The position numbers and the translations under genes were made by a program. The notes beneath the pieces were generated by a model, which ran no database searches, was not told the DNA's origin, and saw only the letters and a program-made list of their open reading frames with translations. Shown here in pieces: positions 1 through 9,101 of a DNA stretch of 64,000 nt (positions are counted from its first letter, which is position 1; each line of letters opens with the position of its first letter). Where the stretch lies: positions 24,123,547-24,187,546 of the forward strand of contig NC_087067.1 in NCBI RefSeq assembly GCF_963678635.1, given 5' to 3'. This DNA comes from Symsagittifera roscoffensis. Its lineage: Eukaryota > Xenacoelomorpha > Acoela > Convolutidae.

Positions 1-700
1 ACTCAAGTGCAAGGCGGGAAAAAGAAATTAATCAATATCAGTGACAGAGGAGACTTCAGCATTGAAGATGCTCCAGATTATTTTGAGGAATCTTGTAGTG
101 CGATTCAAAAAATAACAGAATTCTTCCGATTTGGCAAACAAATTAACCAAATCAAACGACTATCTATACCAGATATAAACAATGAAAACATTTATGAAGA
201 AATTCCAGATGAAGTATCTGCACTTGATGATCCTTGGGAAAATTCAGAATGGCTTGACTTATATGAAGGCAATGTTGACAACAACCTTCTCAAGGACTTG
301 GTTAAAGCAAAAAACGATTTTGCAACCAAAACATTATCTTTGAAATTAATTGAACCTCTAAGTCTCCAGTCTGAAGAGAAAAAATCTGATTCTCTTGAAC
401 TAATAGCAAAAATGACCGATTTTGCTAAAGAAGCAAATTTAGATGTTGAAACAATTATGCAAGAGCAGTGTAACGATACTGTAACATAGATATCAAAAAT
501 TGCATAAAGCAAAACGAAAAGCCAGAAAGAAACAAAAAAAATCCTTATCGTGAAGAAAAAGGATTAAAAGCCTATATCAGGCAGTTTGATTTATTTTTCA
601 TTGAAGACCAACATGATCTTCTATGTATTAATGAATATAATGATGACTATACTAAGAGTCCAAAAATTACCCATCTTTTTGGACTCTTACCTTCTCCCTA
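1..700 (+). pseudogene. pol: element A: pol fragment between RNase H and integrase
   Basis: This is the linker part of a Ty3-like polyprotein, cut at its left end by the window edge. Frame 1 is open from base 1 to the stop at 487-489 and is acidic, as is usual between RNase H and integrase. From about 480 the plausible coding moves to frame 3, open to a TAG at 699; it includes AYIRQFDLFFIED followed by DLLCINE, the kind of sequence that precedes the integrase zinc finger in Ty3-like pol. The integrase itself is in frame 2, so at least two frameshifts separate the pieces. It is a relic, not a working gene. The assignment rests on order and on the clear integrase downstream; no catalytic motif lies in this piece. 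Confidence 0.6.
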
Positions 701-1840
701 GTGCTAAACTGCTTTGAGTTAGCTCATAAGCATCCTCTTAGCGGTCATCACGGCGAAACAAAAACTTTGGAAATAATCAAAAGATATTTCTATTGGCCCG
801 GACTCTATAAATGGGTCAACATGCTTCTTCATGATTGCCTAGAATGTCAGAAAAATAAGCCTAAACGAAAAGACCTGAATGAAGCTCCGTTACAAAAATG
901 GGGACAATTAGAAACAATCCCAATGAAAACGATCCACATTGATCATAAAGGTCCACTCAGACCATCAAGTCACGGCAAAAATTTTTGCTTAGTTGTGATA
1001 GATGCCTTCTCTAGATATCTTCAAGTCTATCTATGCACCCATGCAGACTCTAGGGAAACCATTAAGCTCTTAGAGAAATACATCACAACATTTGGTATTC
1101 CACAACAAATTATTCATGATAATGGAAGTGCATTCATGAGTAATGACTTTGCTCATTGGTCTTCTGAATTGGGAATAACACTGAGACCAAGAACTACATA
1201 CTCGCCTTGGACTAACGGAAAAGTCGAAGTCCAGAATAAACATTTAACCCAGTTTTTTCGACATTTCTTGAGTACCTCAGGCTCAAACTGGTCTGAATTA
1301 ACAAATAAGTTTACTTTTGCACATAACATTGCAATTAATTCAAGTACAGGTTACACTCCATATGAGATTGTCTTTGGAATAAAACCTCAGGTTCCCCTTA
1401 GCCTTAAATTAGGCCTCTACCGCGATCAAAACAAAAGATGTACCTCTGAATTTTGCGCTGTTCTCGAAAATCATGCTCATACCGATCATAAGTCAAACAA
1501 TGAGACCATAGATAGTTTTCTAAAAAATCAAATTTCCGCCAAAATACTAAAAAGGGAAAATGATTTTAAGTTGATTTATAGTAACACCTATACCCATTGC
1601 CGCCGCATCACTAATAAGGCCCACATGTTCCGAAATCAATTTAAATTAGGACGGCCTATAAAAGAAGGCACAAAAGTGTTACTAGAAAATAGATCCAAAC
1701 CACTATTGAAATCTCAAAAGCTTTTGAATTTAAGATCTGGACCTTATACCGTAATTGAAAAAATCACGGAAGTAACATACGGAATTCAAAATCATATCAC
1801 TAACAAAAAAAAAGATTGTCCACCGCAATCATATTGTTGA
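656..1840 (+). pseudogene. pol: element A: integrase with HHCC, DD35E and GPY/F module
   Basis: Integrase joins retroelement cDNA to host DNA in the nucleus. The frame opens after a stop at 653-655. Numbered from the GTG at 701, the zinc finger has His9/His16 and Cys46/Cys49 (HPLSGHHG, CLEC). The catalytic core has Asp81 (HIDHKGPL), Asp140 (IHDNGSAF) and Glu176 (NGKVEVQNK), with exactly 35 residues between the last two. A GPY/F-like module (LRSGPYTVIEK) lies near the end, as in Ty3-like elements. The frame is lost after a run of A at about 1807-1815, where reading continues in another frame. All catalytic residues survive, but the flanking frameshifts make the polyprotein non-functional. It resembles the integrase of element B (both have GPxxPSSxG), so the two elements are related but distinct. 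Confidence 0.9.
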
Positions 1841-2532
1841 ATACTTTCCTAAAGAACAACAAATGCCCAAACTACTACAAGAGTACTCTAGTGATTTATT
1901 TTCAAGTGATTTTTGTGATCATATTACAAATCAACAAATCAACTCTTTCAATAAACCTAAACAGGTTGAAAATCTACAATACCAGTTTTGGCCACTAGTC
2001 AACAATGGTTATCAGCAAATGACTGATAATAATCCTACAAAGAGGATCAAAATAAAACCAATGTCCAAGAACAATCATTAGATTCAGGCAGATGCATCTA
2101 AGAACTTTGTTCGATGCGACTGCGATTGACCAGAATCTTAGACCTATTCGAAGTTCAACTCCCTATCCTGTTGATAAAACCCCTAATCCTTCAACTAGTC
2201 AATCTAAAAGTTATGGCCACCGCCGCCTACCTAGCCGCAGTATAAGTCCTAATACTAGTCTCGCAAATGACTTTGGCCGCCGCCACCGAAATAAAACAAC
2301 ACAATATGATACTCCCCGTCCTCCTGATTTCCCTCGTTTATTTGAATCATCAGAAAGCTTTACTGATGGAAAAAATATCCCTCATAGCTCTCAGGAAAGC
2401 TTCTATGAGAACACGCGATCCGCACCTGGATCATTTTCTGAATTCAAAAGACCTAAACGGACAAATAGTCCTACAAACTTTTATGGAACTACAATTCCAT
2501 CTAGTATAATTGGCAATTTTAAAAAGAAATAA
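1841..2532 (+). pseudogene. element A: C-terminal tail of pol
   Basis: The region after the integrase is open in pieces: frame 3 from about 1816 to a stop at 2079-2081, then frame 1 from 2092 to 2532. The second piece would be 146 residues, rich in Ser, Pro, Arg and Asn, with no catalytic motif. Element B's gag-pol also ends in a basic, polar tail after GPY/F, so I read this as the matching tail with one or more breaks. A separate accessory ORF from 2092 is an alternative. I see no domain. Confidence 0.45.
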
Positions 2533-2671
2533 TAAACACTAACTATTTATTTGGCCAAACGCAATTTTTTTCTAATTTTTTTTATTGGCCTTCTTTTTTT
2601 TCTCTTTTATAAATATTTTGTTTGTAATAAAACCACAAAAACACCAAAACTATACATATTTACAAATAGAT
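2533..2671. other. AT-rich spacer between pol and antisense gene
   Basis: A short stretch of T and A runs between the end of pol and the stop codon of the antisense gene. I see no gene in it. Confidence 0.5.
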
Positions 2672-3371
2672 TTAAAAATAACTTTTATAAAGGTTAGACT
2701 TTATATCCGTGTAGGATTTGATTAGTTTAACAGCCGCCATCTTTTCCAGAGAGTTTTCAGCGGCCCTACTCAGGCTCCTCACTGCAAACTGCAGCGCTGA
2801 ATAAGGCCGCCACCAAGCTTGATGGATTCCTTCTAACATGATATCCAGCTCTATCTTTTTCCTAAAATCTTCTTCTGTTGCTGGTTTTCTGAAGAATTCT
2901 TCTTGAAACTAAAACAAATTTATATACTATTTCTATGTTGCCATGCCACTTAAATAAAAAAAAAATTTTTATTTTTTATTTTCAAAATTGGGTGTATTGT
3001 AAAACAAACTTACATCCTCTCCAATGAATAAGGAAAAAAAGTCCATTGTTTCTTTTGAGACCACATCGTCTCCCATCCATGGACTCTACAGGTTCTTAGC
3101 AAGGAACTTACTCTGAATTGAGCCCAGCTCGAATAATTCACCGGAATTCAGTATCGGATACTTCAAAAATATAGCTCCTATCCATAAAAATCATGAACTC
3201 CATCGCCGTTAAGTTTACCCCTTTCTACACTAGCCCATCGTAAATTGACGCCCTTCTCTCGACTTCCTTGTCCTCCAGCAAGGCTTCATGTTTAAAGTTT
3301 AACTCGTCCCGTAAACTCAAAAATTTCTCCGGGAAGTCCACTAGATTGTCTTCAGGCTCAATATAATTCAT
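2672..3371 (-). pseudogene. element A: antisense, probably spliced, broken gene of unknown function
   Basis: On the minus strand an ATG at 3371-3369 (MNYIEPEDNLVDF...) opens 48 codons to a TAG at 3227-3225. The same frame continues readable for about 29 more codons, then shifts frame and meets another stop. The reading then reaches a consensus donor (GAT/GTAAGT, intron starting at 3013). A T-rich acceptor ending in AG at 2910-2909 follows, giving a 105-bp intron at 2909-3013. Exon 2 (2908-2672) is open for 78 codons in the same phase and contains EGIHQAWWRPYSALQF. The composition (many Glu, Phe, Lys, Arg) looks like a folded protein. I recognise no family. The gene runs opposite to pol and env and sits between them. 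At least two stops and one frameshift say it is dead. Intron and exon structure are inferred from consensus sites only. Confidence 0.5.
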
Positions 3372-3622
3372 TTTTTAAGGAAGCAAAAATTTTTTTTTAA
3401 ATAATGTAATGACAGATGAAGTTTAAACAGAAAGCAAATAAATGATGTTGCTTTTAGTCCTCTTTTATGAAGAGATGTTTTTTCAATCTTTTTTTTCTTC
3501 CTCTAATAGGAAAGGGGAATGCAGTTGTTAAAAATTAACATCAGCATAAACGAATAAAAATCATTTCACTGCTAGATATCAACAAATCAAAACTAAGTGA
3601 AAAACCACGACATTGAACAAAA
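3372..3622. other. spacer upstream of the element A env unit
   Basis: AT-rich, with T runs at 3391-3399 and 3478-3497. It lies between divergent genes: the antisense gene starts at 3371 and the sense ORF at 3623. It could therefore hold promoter or splice signals, but I cannot single out a convincing site. Confidence 0.3.
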
Positions 3623-3883
3623 GTGGAAAAAACCACAACATTACAAAACGAATGCCGAAGGAAATACGAATTAAAACGAAAGACGCCGAATGACAACGGC
3701 CAATCAGAGCTTAGATTTGCAAAAAAGCAAAAACAGCCGTTAAAAACTAACTGTATACAGTTATTTCATGCTTGCTCAATTCCACATCTTGCACATCCTA
3801 AAAACCTCCTCTCTCCAAAAAATAAATCTGCTGAATTCCTCAAACATAAATTAAAATCTAACTCAGATTTCCCATCAAAATGA
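3623..3883 (+). CDS. element A: small basic ORF overlapping env by ATGA
   Basis: An open frame of 86 codons, rich in Lys, Arg and Asn, with no recognised domain. Its TGA (3881-3883) overlaps the ATG of the env frame (3880-3882), giving a four-base ATGA stop-start. The same arrangement joins env and ORF-Y in element B. It occupies the place ORF-X has in element B, directly before env, but I see no clear similarity to ORF-X. It could be a leader ORF that sets env translation, or a fragment. Function unknown. Confidence 0.4.
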   Translation: MEKTTTLQNECRRKYELKRKTPNDNGQSELRFAKKQKQPLKTNCIQLFHACSIPHLAHPKNLLSPKNKSAEFLKHKLKSNSDFPSK

Positions 3884-6376
3884 CAAATCCAAATAGTAAA
3901 CTAGAGGAAGGTGAACTAATGGACCAAGATCCTGTTCTAACCACTCTCGAGGAAATGCTTAAAGTGAGTACTTTTAAAAAAATTTTTGCTATCATTCACC
4001 ACCAAAAAATAAATTTGCAAAAAATTTATTTGGTTGGTCTTTTAACTCTAATATTACTTTTGAATCAAACCTCAGCATTTGATCCGAAAGAACAATTGTA
4101 TGCAAATACTGCAAATAATCTTCGGGTTGCTCATTATGATTGTCAACTAATGACTTCTAACAAAATGTTCTCTCTAAATAAAGTAGCACCTTGCAAAGTC
4201 CAACCAGAAAAAATTAAAGTAACCCATGCTTATGTTACTCTATATCAGAGACATTATCGCCCAAACTAAATGCGACAATGTGTCGACTCAAACACCAATC
4301 AATGCGTTGGTTTTGCGATTCTTTTGATTCGAGTGGTATCGACGCTCGACAAAATATGATCACTAATGATCTCCATTTATCTGCCGATCAATGTAAATCG
4401 GCCGCCGACAGAGGCTATCTTAACCTAGGCTATGCTAGTATCGGAAATATTCCCTTCAAATTTATTGTTAAAACAGTAACTAATGCCCATGCTGGCAAAG
4501 TTGACGGCAAACATCATAATGAATGGGATGGCCGTTCTTGGATTAAATTGGACACTTTTGAAACTTACATGCAAAATGTAACTCTGACTGTTAACCTCAA
4601 AGATGGAACAGTCAAAAATTGGCAAAACATTCCTTTGCCCTGTCCAGTGTCTACAAATGGATGTGAAACAACATCCTTAGACGCTTTTGCTTATACTTGG
4701 GAAGAACCCAAAAATTGCATTTTCACTATTTTAAACAAATTTCCGGCTAAAATGATTCAAAACGAAAAATCATACTATATAATTAAAGGCAATTCTAGCC
4801 CGTCTATTCATCCTACCCAAACAAGTGATTCTCAAAAATTCATGCTACAGGTGATGAATAAACCGCAATCTTTTTGTGGTCATCCCAGAATAGTGTATCC
4901 AACTTCATATGATTCACTTTTTATTGCATACACTGACGGTTTCAATATGGATACTGGAATCCAAGTTAAACCAAACCAACCCCAGAAACGGGAACTATTC
5001 ATAATGCCGGTTAATCAAATTCTACTTTTCTCAAAACAAATTGACTACGAAGCTCATATGGGAACCAAATTGGACTATATTCTTTTTAATAGCTTCTACA
5101 TGCTCAGAACGGCCGAATTAGCCCTTCTGCAAAATCAATGTGAGCTAGAACGCTCCTCAATATTAAATACTTTAATGCTTTTACTTGAAAGCCCAAGTTT
5201 GGCTGGCTATATTTTAACTCAGAACCGCTCTATGTTCTTAGAGACCAATGGCATTGTTGCCTGGCTCTACCATTGTCCGAAATTTTATTCACCTTTGCAA
5301 TTAATGGATGAATGCTATAATCGCCTTCCCATTATGTATAAGGAAAATGTCCGATTTGTCGATCCAATTACGCGACAAACGTTTCAGTCGGCAGATCTAC
5401 AAGACTGCTCCGACAAACATTCAAATCTCTTTCAACTAGATGTTGATGATGATAAGTCTTGGATTGAAATAACCCCTCAAATTACAAGGGTTACAGGACC
5501 ATATCTCTTTAAACCAAAAGAGATAGTTCAACAGATTAAGCATTCTTTAGCCTCTAGCCAAGGCGCTTTAATCTACACTTATGCTCAAAGCAAAAATTCT
5601 GGAATATGATTTCCGATAACTCAGAGATGAAAGGAATACTGCAAAAGTATCCAGGTCCTTTCTAAACGCTCAAAAATTTCTTTTCACGGACTCATATAGC
5701 CCACTAGGCTCTTCCCAAACAATATATTTGGACTATCTCATCTCTCCAAACTTTTGGAAAAACGAATACACCGAAAGTACAATACTATTTAGAAAAATGC
5801 GGAATAGTCTTCGCCTCTTTTCTATTTGTGAAATTCATATTAGATTGCCTATATTTCATAATGAAGGCTATGCATATTCACAAAATCACCGGCCGCTCAC
5901 TACAATTTGGCAAAGTATTGCTTGCCGCCTCATACAATATACTTTTCACTTCCATAGTGACCTCAATTTTCACACAAGATGAGCAAACTGAAAAAATAGA
6001 ACAAGAATGTGATCAAAAAATACAAGCCCCTCTTTTAAAGGAAATTGATAAAATAAACCAGGATCGCATGTATCCTCACATCCAATTAATAAATTTTGAG
6101 AGAATACTCAAAACTTGGATCACCCAACAAACCCAGTCTAATAAAAAATTCTACTGTTCTAGGATATACCAACTGATTCAACAATGGACGCAACACTTGA
6201 TAAGGACTTTTAGGATCTTCTCTCACTCCTGCCACCAACCGATCCACTGGACTCGCAGATTTCAGCACTCACTCAACAACCAACTGTTTCAACTACTACA
6301 ACCCCCACTGCAAAGCCGACCTCAACACGATCCTTCGTTGAGCCACTACTTCAAACCAACTCAGCTGTCCGAATAA
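3880..6376 (+). pseudogene. env: element A: envelope glycoprotein, broken in three frames
   Basis: A retroelement membrane glycoprotein of the same family as element B's env. Frame 1 (3880-4269) gives a hydrophobic segment (YLVGLLTLILLLNQTSAF, signal-anchor-like after a ~50-residue lead) and the motif HYDC. Frame 3 (4278-5609) carries the ectodomain: QCELER, AGYILTQNRSMFL, then CYNRLPI and FVDPITRQTF, each aligning by eye with element B. Frame 2 (5828-6376) carries a hydrophobic C-terminal part (FILDCLYFIMKAMH) and a polar tail. Frameshifts near 4260 and between 5609 and 5828 break it. From memory, the paired-cysteine, CY.R.PI and FVDP..R.T pattern resembles mononegavirus/chuvirus-type glycoproteins captured by arthropod LTR elements. 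That relation is unverified. Confidence 0.75.
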
Positions 6377-6959
6377 CTATAGCATCAAAGCATATAAATT
6401 TAATTTTATAGTTAGATCTCTTGGTTGTGTAAACTCTATTTTGATTTATAAATGTAACTGATGTATTTAGATTCATTCAAGCCTGACTCAAAGTATCAGA
6501 TGTTCAAAAACATCTGCTACCTATCATTACCAACAAACTATTGAACAAACTTCATGAGATTGAAAGAAAAAGCTTTGATCGATCAACAATTACCCTACTA
6601 TTCAAGTGAAAGTAAAAAAGGAAAGTTTTAGTTTTTTTCCTCTCCAAATAGGAGGATGGATATGTTCTGATTTCAAATAGAAACAGAAACATGAATTATT
6701 TTATTGAGCTCACAAAGTGCGACGCCGCCGCCACCACAAAATGAATATGTTTTTATTCCCTTGCAAAAGGAAGGAAAATGCTATTGGAATAATTCTTATA
6801 ACGTTTTAAGCATTGAGAATTGAAACGACTATTCTCGTTCAATGCGAATAATAACAATTCCTCTCGTAAAATACGAGCATACGAAATACTCTTCTCGTAA
6901 AATACGAATGTACAAATAGAAAACACGAAGTTACGATGTAACTTTTCATTTGATACAAA
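6377..6959. other. non-coding, possible 3' LTR of element A
   Basis: No gene. A purine-rich stretch (AGGAGGATGGA, 6651-6661) followed by TATG at 6661 could be a polypurine tract and LTR start. The TATA box at 6984 would fit a U3 promoter. No second LTR is in the window, so this cannot be confirmed. A 14-base motif (CTCGTAAAATACGA) occurs twice at about 6863 and 6894. Confidence 0.3.
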
Positions 6960-6983
6960 AAGTGGCACGATTTCCCATCTGAG

Positions 6984-6991
6984 TATAAATA
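6984..6991 (+). promoter_or_regulatory. TATA box candidate, unit 1 (TATAAATA)
   Basis: A perfect TATAAATA follows a block that is the start of the tandem unit. About 30 bp downstream begins a C/T/A-rich leader (CCCAACAATTTCTCTTC repeats), as expected of a Pol II start region. It may be the promoter of element A's LTR or of another element. The first downstream ATG (7126) opens only eight codons (MSPISPLK). Confidence 0.45.
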
Positions 6992-7326
6992 GAAGCTCAA
7001 AACTACGGGAATTCATTCCCAACAATTTCTCTTCTAACACCACAACCTCCCTCTCTAGATTCCCAACAATTTCTCTTCTAACACCAACACAACTCTCTTC
7101 AACCACCCCAACCATTCTCTATAAAATGTCTCCCATCTCACCCTTAAAATAAATATTGAGTCAAAAGGCAACTTGCTGTAAATTCATACTAACTTCTTTT
7201 TTAATAAAATATTTCTCAGCAAATTTTAGATTTACTTCCTAAGATAGAAAGTAGACAGGACCCTTTATTCCTAGCAAGCGTTTTGTCCGACGTATATAGT
7301 TTTGCTAGCGTAATACTTGCCATATA

Positions 7327-7944
7327 ATGTCCCACATAGACCATCTTCACCAAGAAACCACCACTCTCCCCGTTAGGAGACACTTGCGGCTCCGTACCAT
7401 CCAACACCACCTTGCCAACCACCTACCAGGTCACCCTGGGAACCACCTTACAAAAAACCCAAGACACCCCCCCCCCCCCAGACTCATGAAAGAAACCCTG
7501 CAAACACGCTATGAAGGACGCTACATCGAACCCCTCCTCAACAACAACGAACCCCTAAACGAGAAAAAACATCGCAAACTTCTCAAAGAAATACACACAA
7601 ACAAAGTATCAGACGCCCTCCTCAGCTTTGAAAACTCAGCAGTCCTGGATGAGAGAGCTTCAAAATTATCGAAGGACGAACCAAAACTCCCCAGGAGCAC
7701 AAGGAGAACCCTCGCTCAACTTCGATCCGGCTACTCGAAGTCTCTGAACTCGTATAGACACAGAATTGACAGCTCTGTATCCGAGTTCTGCCCAGACTGT
7801 AACCTCGAGCCCCATACAACCCAACACCTTTTCAACTTTAACCTCAACCCGACGACCCTCAATACAATCGACCTATGGAAGCAACCTGAGAAGACAGCGG
7901 CGTTTTTTAACCGCCCCACAACCCTCGAACCCAACGACCAATAG
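7327..7944 (+). CDS. LINE (Jockey-like) ORF2 C-terminal fragment, unit 1
   Basis: A 205-codon open frame with the C-terminal signature of Jockey-type non-LTR retrotransposon polyproteins: RTLAQLRSGYSKSLNSYRHRID, then CPDC and HTTQHLFNFN, then LDLWKQPEKTAAFF-like spacing (TIDLWKQPEKTAAFF). In the family this lies after the reverse transcriptase domain. The second zinc-like Cys of HLFNC is Phe here. No endonuclease or RT domain is present, so this is a 5'-truncated copy. The 3' end runs into a CAACAACAAAAAC tail at about 7962-7980. The apparent ATG is only the first in-frame one after truncation and is probably not a real start. Confidence 0.8.
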   Translation: MSHIDHLHQETTTLPVRRHLRLRTIQHHLANHLPGHPGNHLTKNPRHPPPPRLMKETLQTRYEGRYIEPLLNNNEPLNEKKHRKLLKEIHTNKVSDALLSFENSAVLDERASKLSKDEPKLPRSTRRTLAQLRSGYSKSLNSYRHRIDSSVSEFCPDCNLEPHTTQHLFNFNLNPTTLNTIDLWKQPEKTAAFFNRPTTLEPNDQ

Positions 7945-8164
7945 ACGAAATCCTACCGGCAACAGCAACAACAAAAACTAAATGATGATTGATGAAAATG
8001 AGTTTGCTGGTGCTTCAACAATTGTGGGCGTTGAATTTCATCTTATTTTTTTCATCGTTCTAGCATTTCTTTTCAACTAATTCTAAATTTTCTACGAGGA
8101 ATGATCCGCGGAATGAATCAATTTCTACAGATTTCCCATCAAGTGGCACGATTTCCCATCTGAG

Positions 8165-8172
8165 TATAAATA
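8165..8172 (+). promoter_or_regulatory. TATA box candidate, unit 2 (TATAAATA)
   Basis: Second copy of the same TATA box and leader within the tandem duplication. The short ORF behind it (ATG at about 8286) reads MSPISPFK, one residue different from unit 1. Confidence 0.4.
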
Positions 8173-8485
8173 GAAGCTCAAAACTACGGGAATTCATTCC
8201 CAACAATTTCTCTTCTAACACCACAACCTCCCTCTCTAGATTCCCAACAATTTCTCTACAACCACCCCAACCATTCTCTATAAAATGTCTCCCATCTCAC
8301 CCTTCAAATAAATATTGAGTCAAAAGGCAACTTGCTGTAAATTCATACTAACTTCTTTTTTAATAAAATATTTCTCAGCAAATTTTAGATTTACTTCCTA
8401 AGATAGAAAGTAGACAGGACCCTTTATTCCTAGCAAGCGTTTTGTCCGACGTATATAGTTTTGCTAGCGTAATACTTGCCATATA

Positions 8486-9101
8486 ATGTCCCACATAGAC
8501 CATTTTCACCAAGAAACCACCACTCTCCCCGTTAGGAGACACTTGCGGCTCCGTACCATCCAACACCACCTTGCCAACCACCTACCAGGTCACCCTGGGA
8601 ACCACCTTACAAAAAACCCAAGACACCCCCCCCCCCAGACTCATGAAAGAAACCCTGCAAACACGCTATGAAGGACGCTACATCGAACCCCTCCTCAACA
8701 ACAACGAACCCCTAAACGAGAAAAAACATCGCAAACTTCTCAAAGAAATACACACAAACAAAGTATCAGACGCCCTCCTCAGCTTTGAAAACTCAGCAGT
8801 CCTGGATGAGAGAGCTCCAAAAATATCGAAGGACGAACCAAAACTCCCCAGGAGCACAAGGAGAACCCTCGCTCAACTTCGATCCGGCTACTCGAAGTCC
8901 CTGAACTCGTACAGACACAGAATTGACAGCTCTGTATCCGAGTTCTGCCCAGACTGTAACCTCGAGCCCCATACAACCCAACACCTTTTCAACTTTAACC
9001 TCAACCCGACGACCCTCAATACAATCGACCTATGGAAGCAACCTGAGAAGACAGCGGCGTTTTTTAACCGCCCCACAACCCTCGAACCCAACGACCAATA
9101 G
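8486..9101 (+). pseudogene. LINE (Jockey-like) ORF2 C-terminal fragment, unit 2, frameshifted
   Basis: Second tandem copy of the LINE 3' end. A shorter run of C at about 8625-8636 shifts the frame relative to unit 1, so the reading splits into 8486-8671 and 8571-9101. The conserved RTLAQLRSGY, CPDC and HLFN motifs lie in the second part. The two units also differ by a few substitutions (for example Ser to Pro and Leu to Ile near 8815). Confidence 0.8.

Noticed and set aside
7216-7422. Minus-strand 68-codon frame, also at 8375-8581
   Set aside because: Shadow of the LINE and leader sequence on the other strand, duplicated with the tandem unit.
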